Program-made: the position numbers and the translations under genes
In this document: piece by piece, positions 63,664-64,000 of the stretch
How the letters are laid out: every line of letters begins with the position of its first letter
Numbering within the stretch: position 1 is the first letter of the stretch
Notes under the pieces: generated by a model
What the model was told of the DNA's origin: nothing
Seen by the model: only the letters and a program-made list of their open reading frames with translations
The model's database searches: none
Source of the DNA: Tessaracoccus sp.
GTDB lineage: Bacteria; Actinomycetota; Actinomycetes; Propionibacteriales; Propionibacteriaceae
Assembly: GCF_016714275.1 (NCBI RefSeq)
Contig: NZ_JADJNP010000002.1
Span: forward strand, 248,001 to 312,000
Direction of reading: 5' to 3'
Length of the DNA stretch: 64,000 nucleotides

Positions 63664-64000
63664 ATGAAGATACCGTTCGGGCAATCGCGCCAGTCCACCA
63701 TCGGCATCGAGTGGGAGCTGGCCGTCGTCGACGGCGCGACCCTTGAGCAGGTTCCCGAGGCCGAGGTGGTCCTCGGTCAGGTGGAGGACCCTGTCGACGG
63801 CCCCATCCGGCGTGAGTATCTGACGTCGATGATAGAGATCGTCTCCGGTGTGCACGACACCCCGGCGGCCGCCGTTGCAGACCTGCAGCAGCACTTGGAG
63901 TGGGCGCTCGACCTGCTCGAGCCGCGGGGCCTCACCCTGCTCGGCGCCGGTGCGCATCCCTTCGGGGACCCGGCAGCGCAGAAGCCGGGCGACAAGCCTC
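63664..64000 (+). CDS. Glutamate-cysteine ligase family 2 (YbdK-like carboxylate-amine ligase), 3' end beyond window
   Basis: 112 residues are visible from ATG 63664, which follows GGGAGGA. The start reads MKIPFGQSRQSTIGIEWELA, with the family motif GIEWEL that binds the glutamate and ATP-Mg, then REYLTSMIEIVSGVHDTPAA and LLGAGAHPFGDP. This matches the GCS2/YbdK family. In actinobacteria it may make gamma-glutamyl compounds rather than glutathione. The gene is cut by the window end. It is divergent from the aminotransferase gene. Confidence 0.88.
   Translation, partial: MKIPFGQSRQSTIGIEWELAVVDGATLEQVPEAEVVLGQVEDPVDGPIRREYLTSMIEIVSGVHDTPAAAVADLQQHLEWALDLLEPRGLTLLGAGAHPFGDPAAQKPGDKP

Overview
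The window is about 64 kb of high-GC DNA that reads like an actinobacterium, most likely a member of the Propionibacteriaceae. The evidence is the strongly G/C-biased codon use, the UPF0182 / PPA1309-like / PDZ-S16 protease / DUF2342 metalloprotease / UvrD2 neighbourhood (the same gene set as M. tuberculosis Rv3193c-Rv3198c, from memory), a DUF5679 zinc-ribbon protein and a DUF222-HNH gene. The genus is not proven.

Region 1 (1-12.2 kb, minus strand) is a Tc (toxin complex) locus. A 2566-residue TcB-TcC fusion is followed after 23 bp by a TcA gene that runs off the left edge of the window. The TcC part ends in a typical Rhs core and a 334-residue variable tail that I do not recognise. This is the most interesting system here: an actinobacterial injection toxin with an undescribed payload.

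Region 2 (12.3-25.4 kb, minus strand) holds a branched-chain amino acid type ABC operon (livK-H-M-G-F) ending in a CBS-CBS-ACT protein, a DUF2252 gene, a palindrome-rich gap, a NarL-type two-component system whose kinase is frameshifted at a G8 tract, and a GH38 alpha-mannosidase.

Region 3 (25.5-43.2 kb) is mostly housekeeping: a mycothiol-type DinB-fold protein, initiator tRNA, an aldo/keto reductase, DUF1349, a two-gene M16 peptidase pair, the UPF0182/PPA1309/PDZ-S16 module, a DUF2342 metalloprotease, DUF5679, a stand-alone E1/cyclodehydratase-like protein, a broken DUF222-HNH gene, a truncated exonuclease and UvrD2.

Region 4 (43.3-51.2 kb, plus strand) encodes RecC, RecB and a frameshifted RecD with overlapping ends.

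Region 5 (51.1-62.3 kb) is a glycoside cluster: four GH3 enzymes, an MFS carrier and a TetR regulator. Two divergent promoter regions share a palindromic GAAAACC-N11/12-GGTTTTC element, which suggests one regulator for the cluster. Nearly every gene from 50.8 to 63.4 kb carries one or more single-base frameshifts although the protein sequence is conserved on both sides. Several lie in or beside short homopolymers, so sequencing error is a serious alternative to true gene decay. The window ends with a convergent aromatic/aspartate aminotransferase (frameshifted) and the start of a glutamate-cysteine ligase-like gene.
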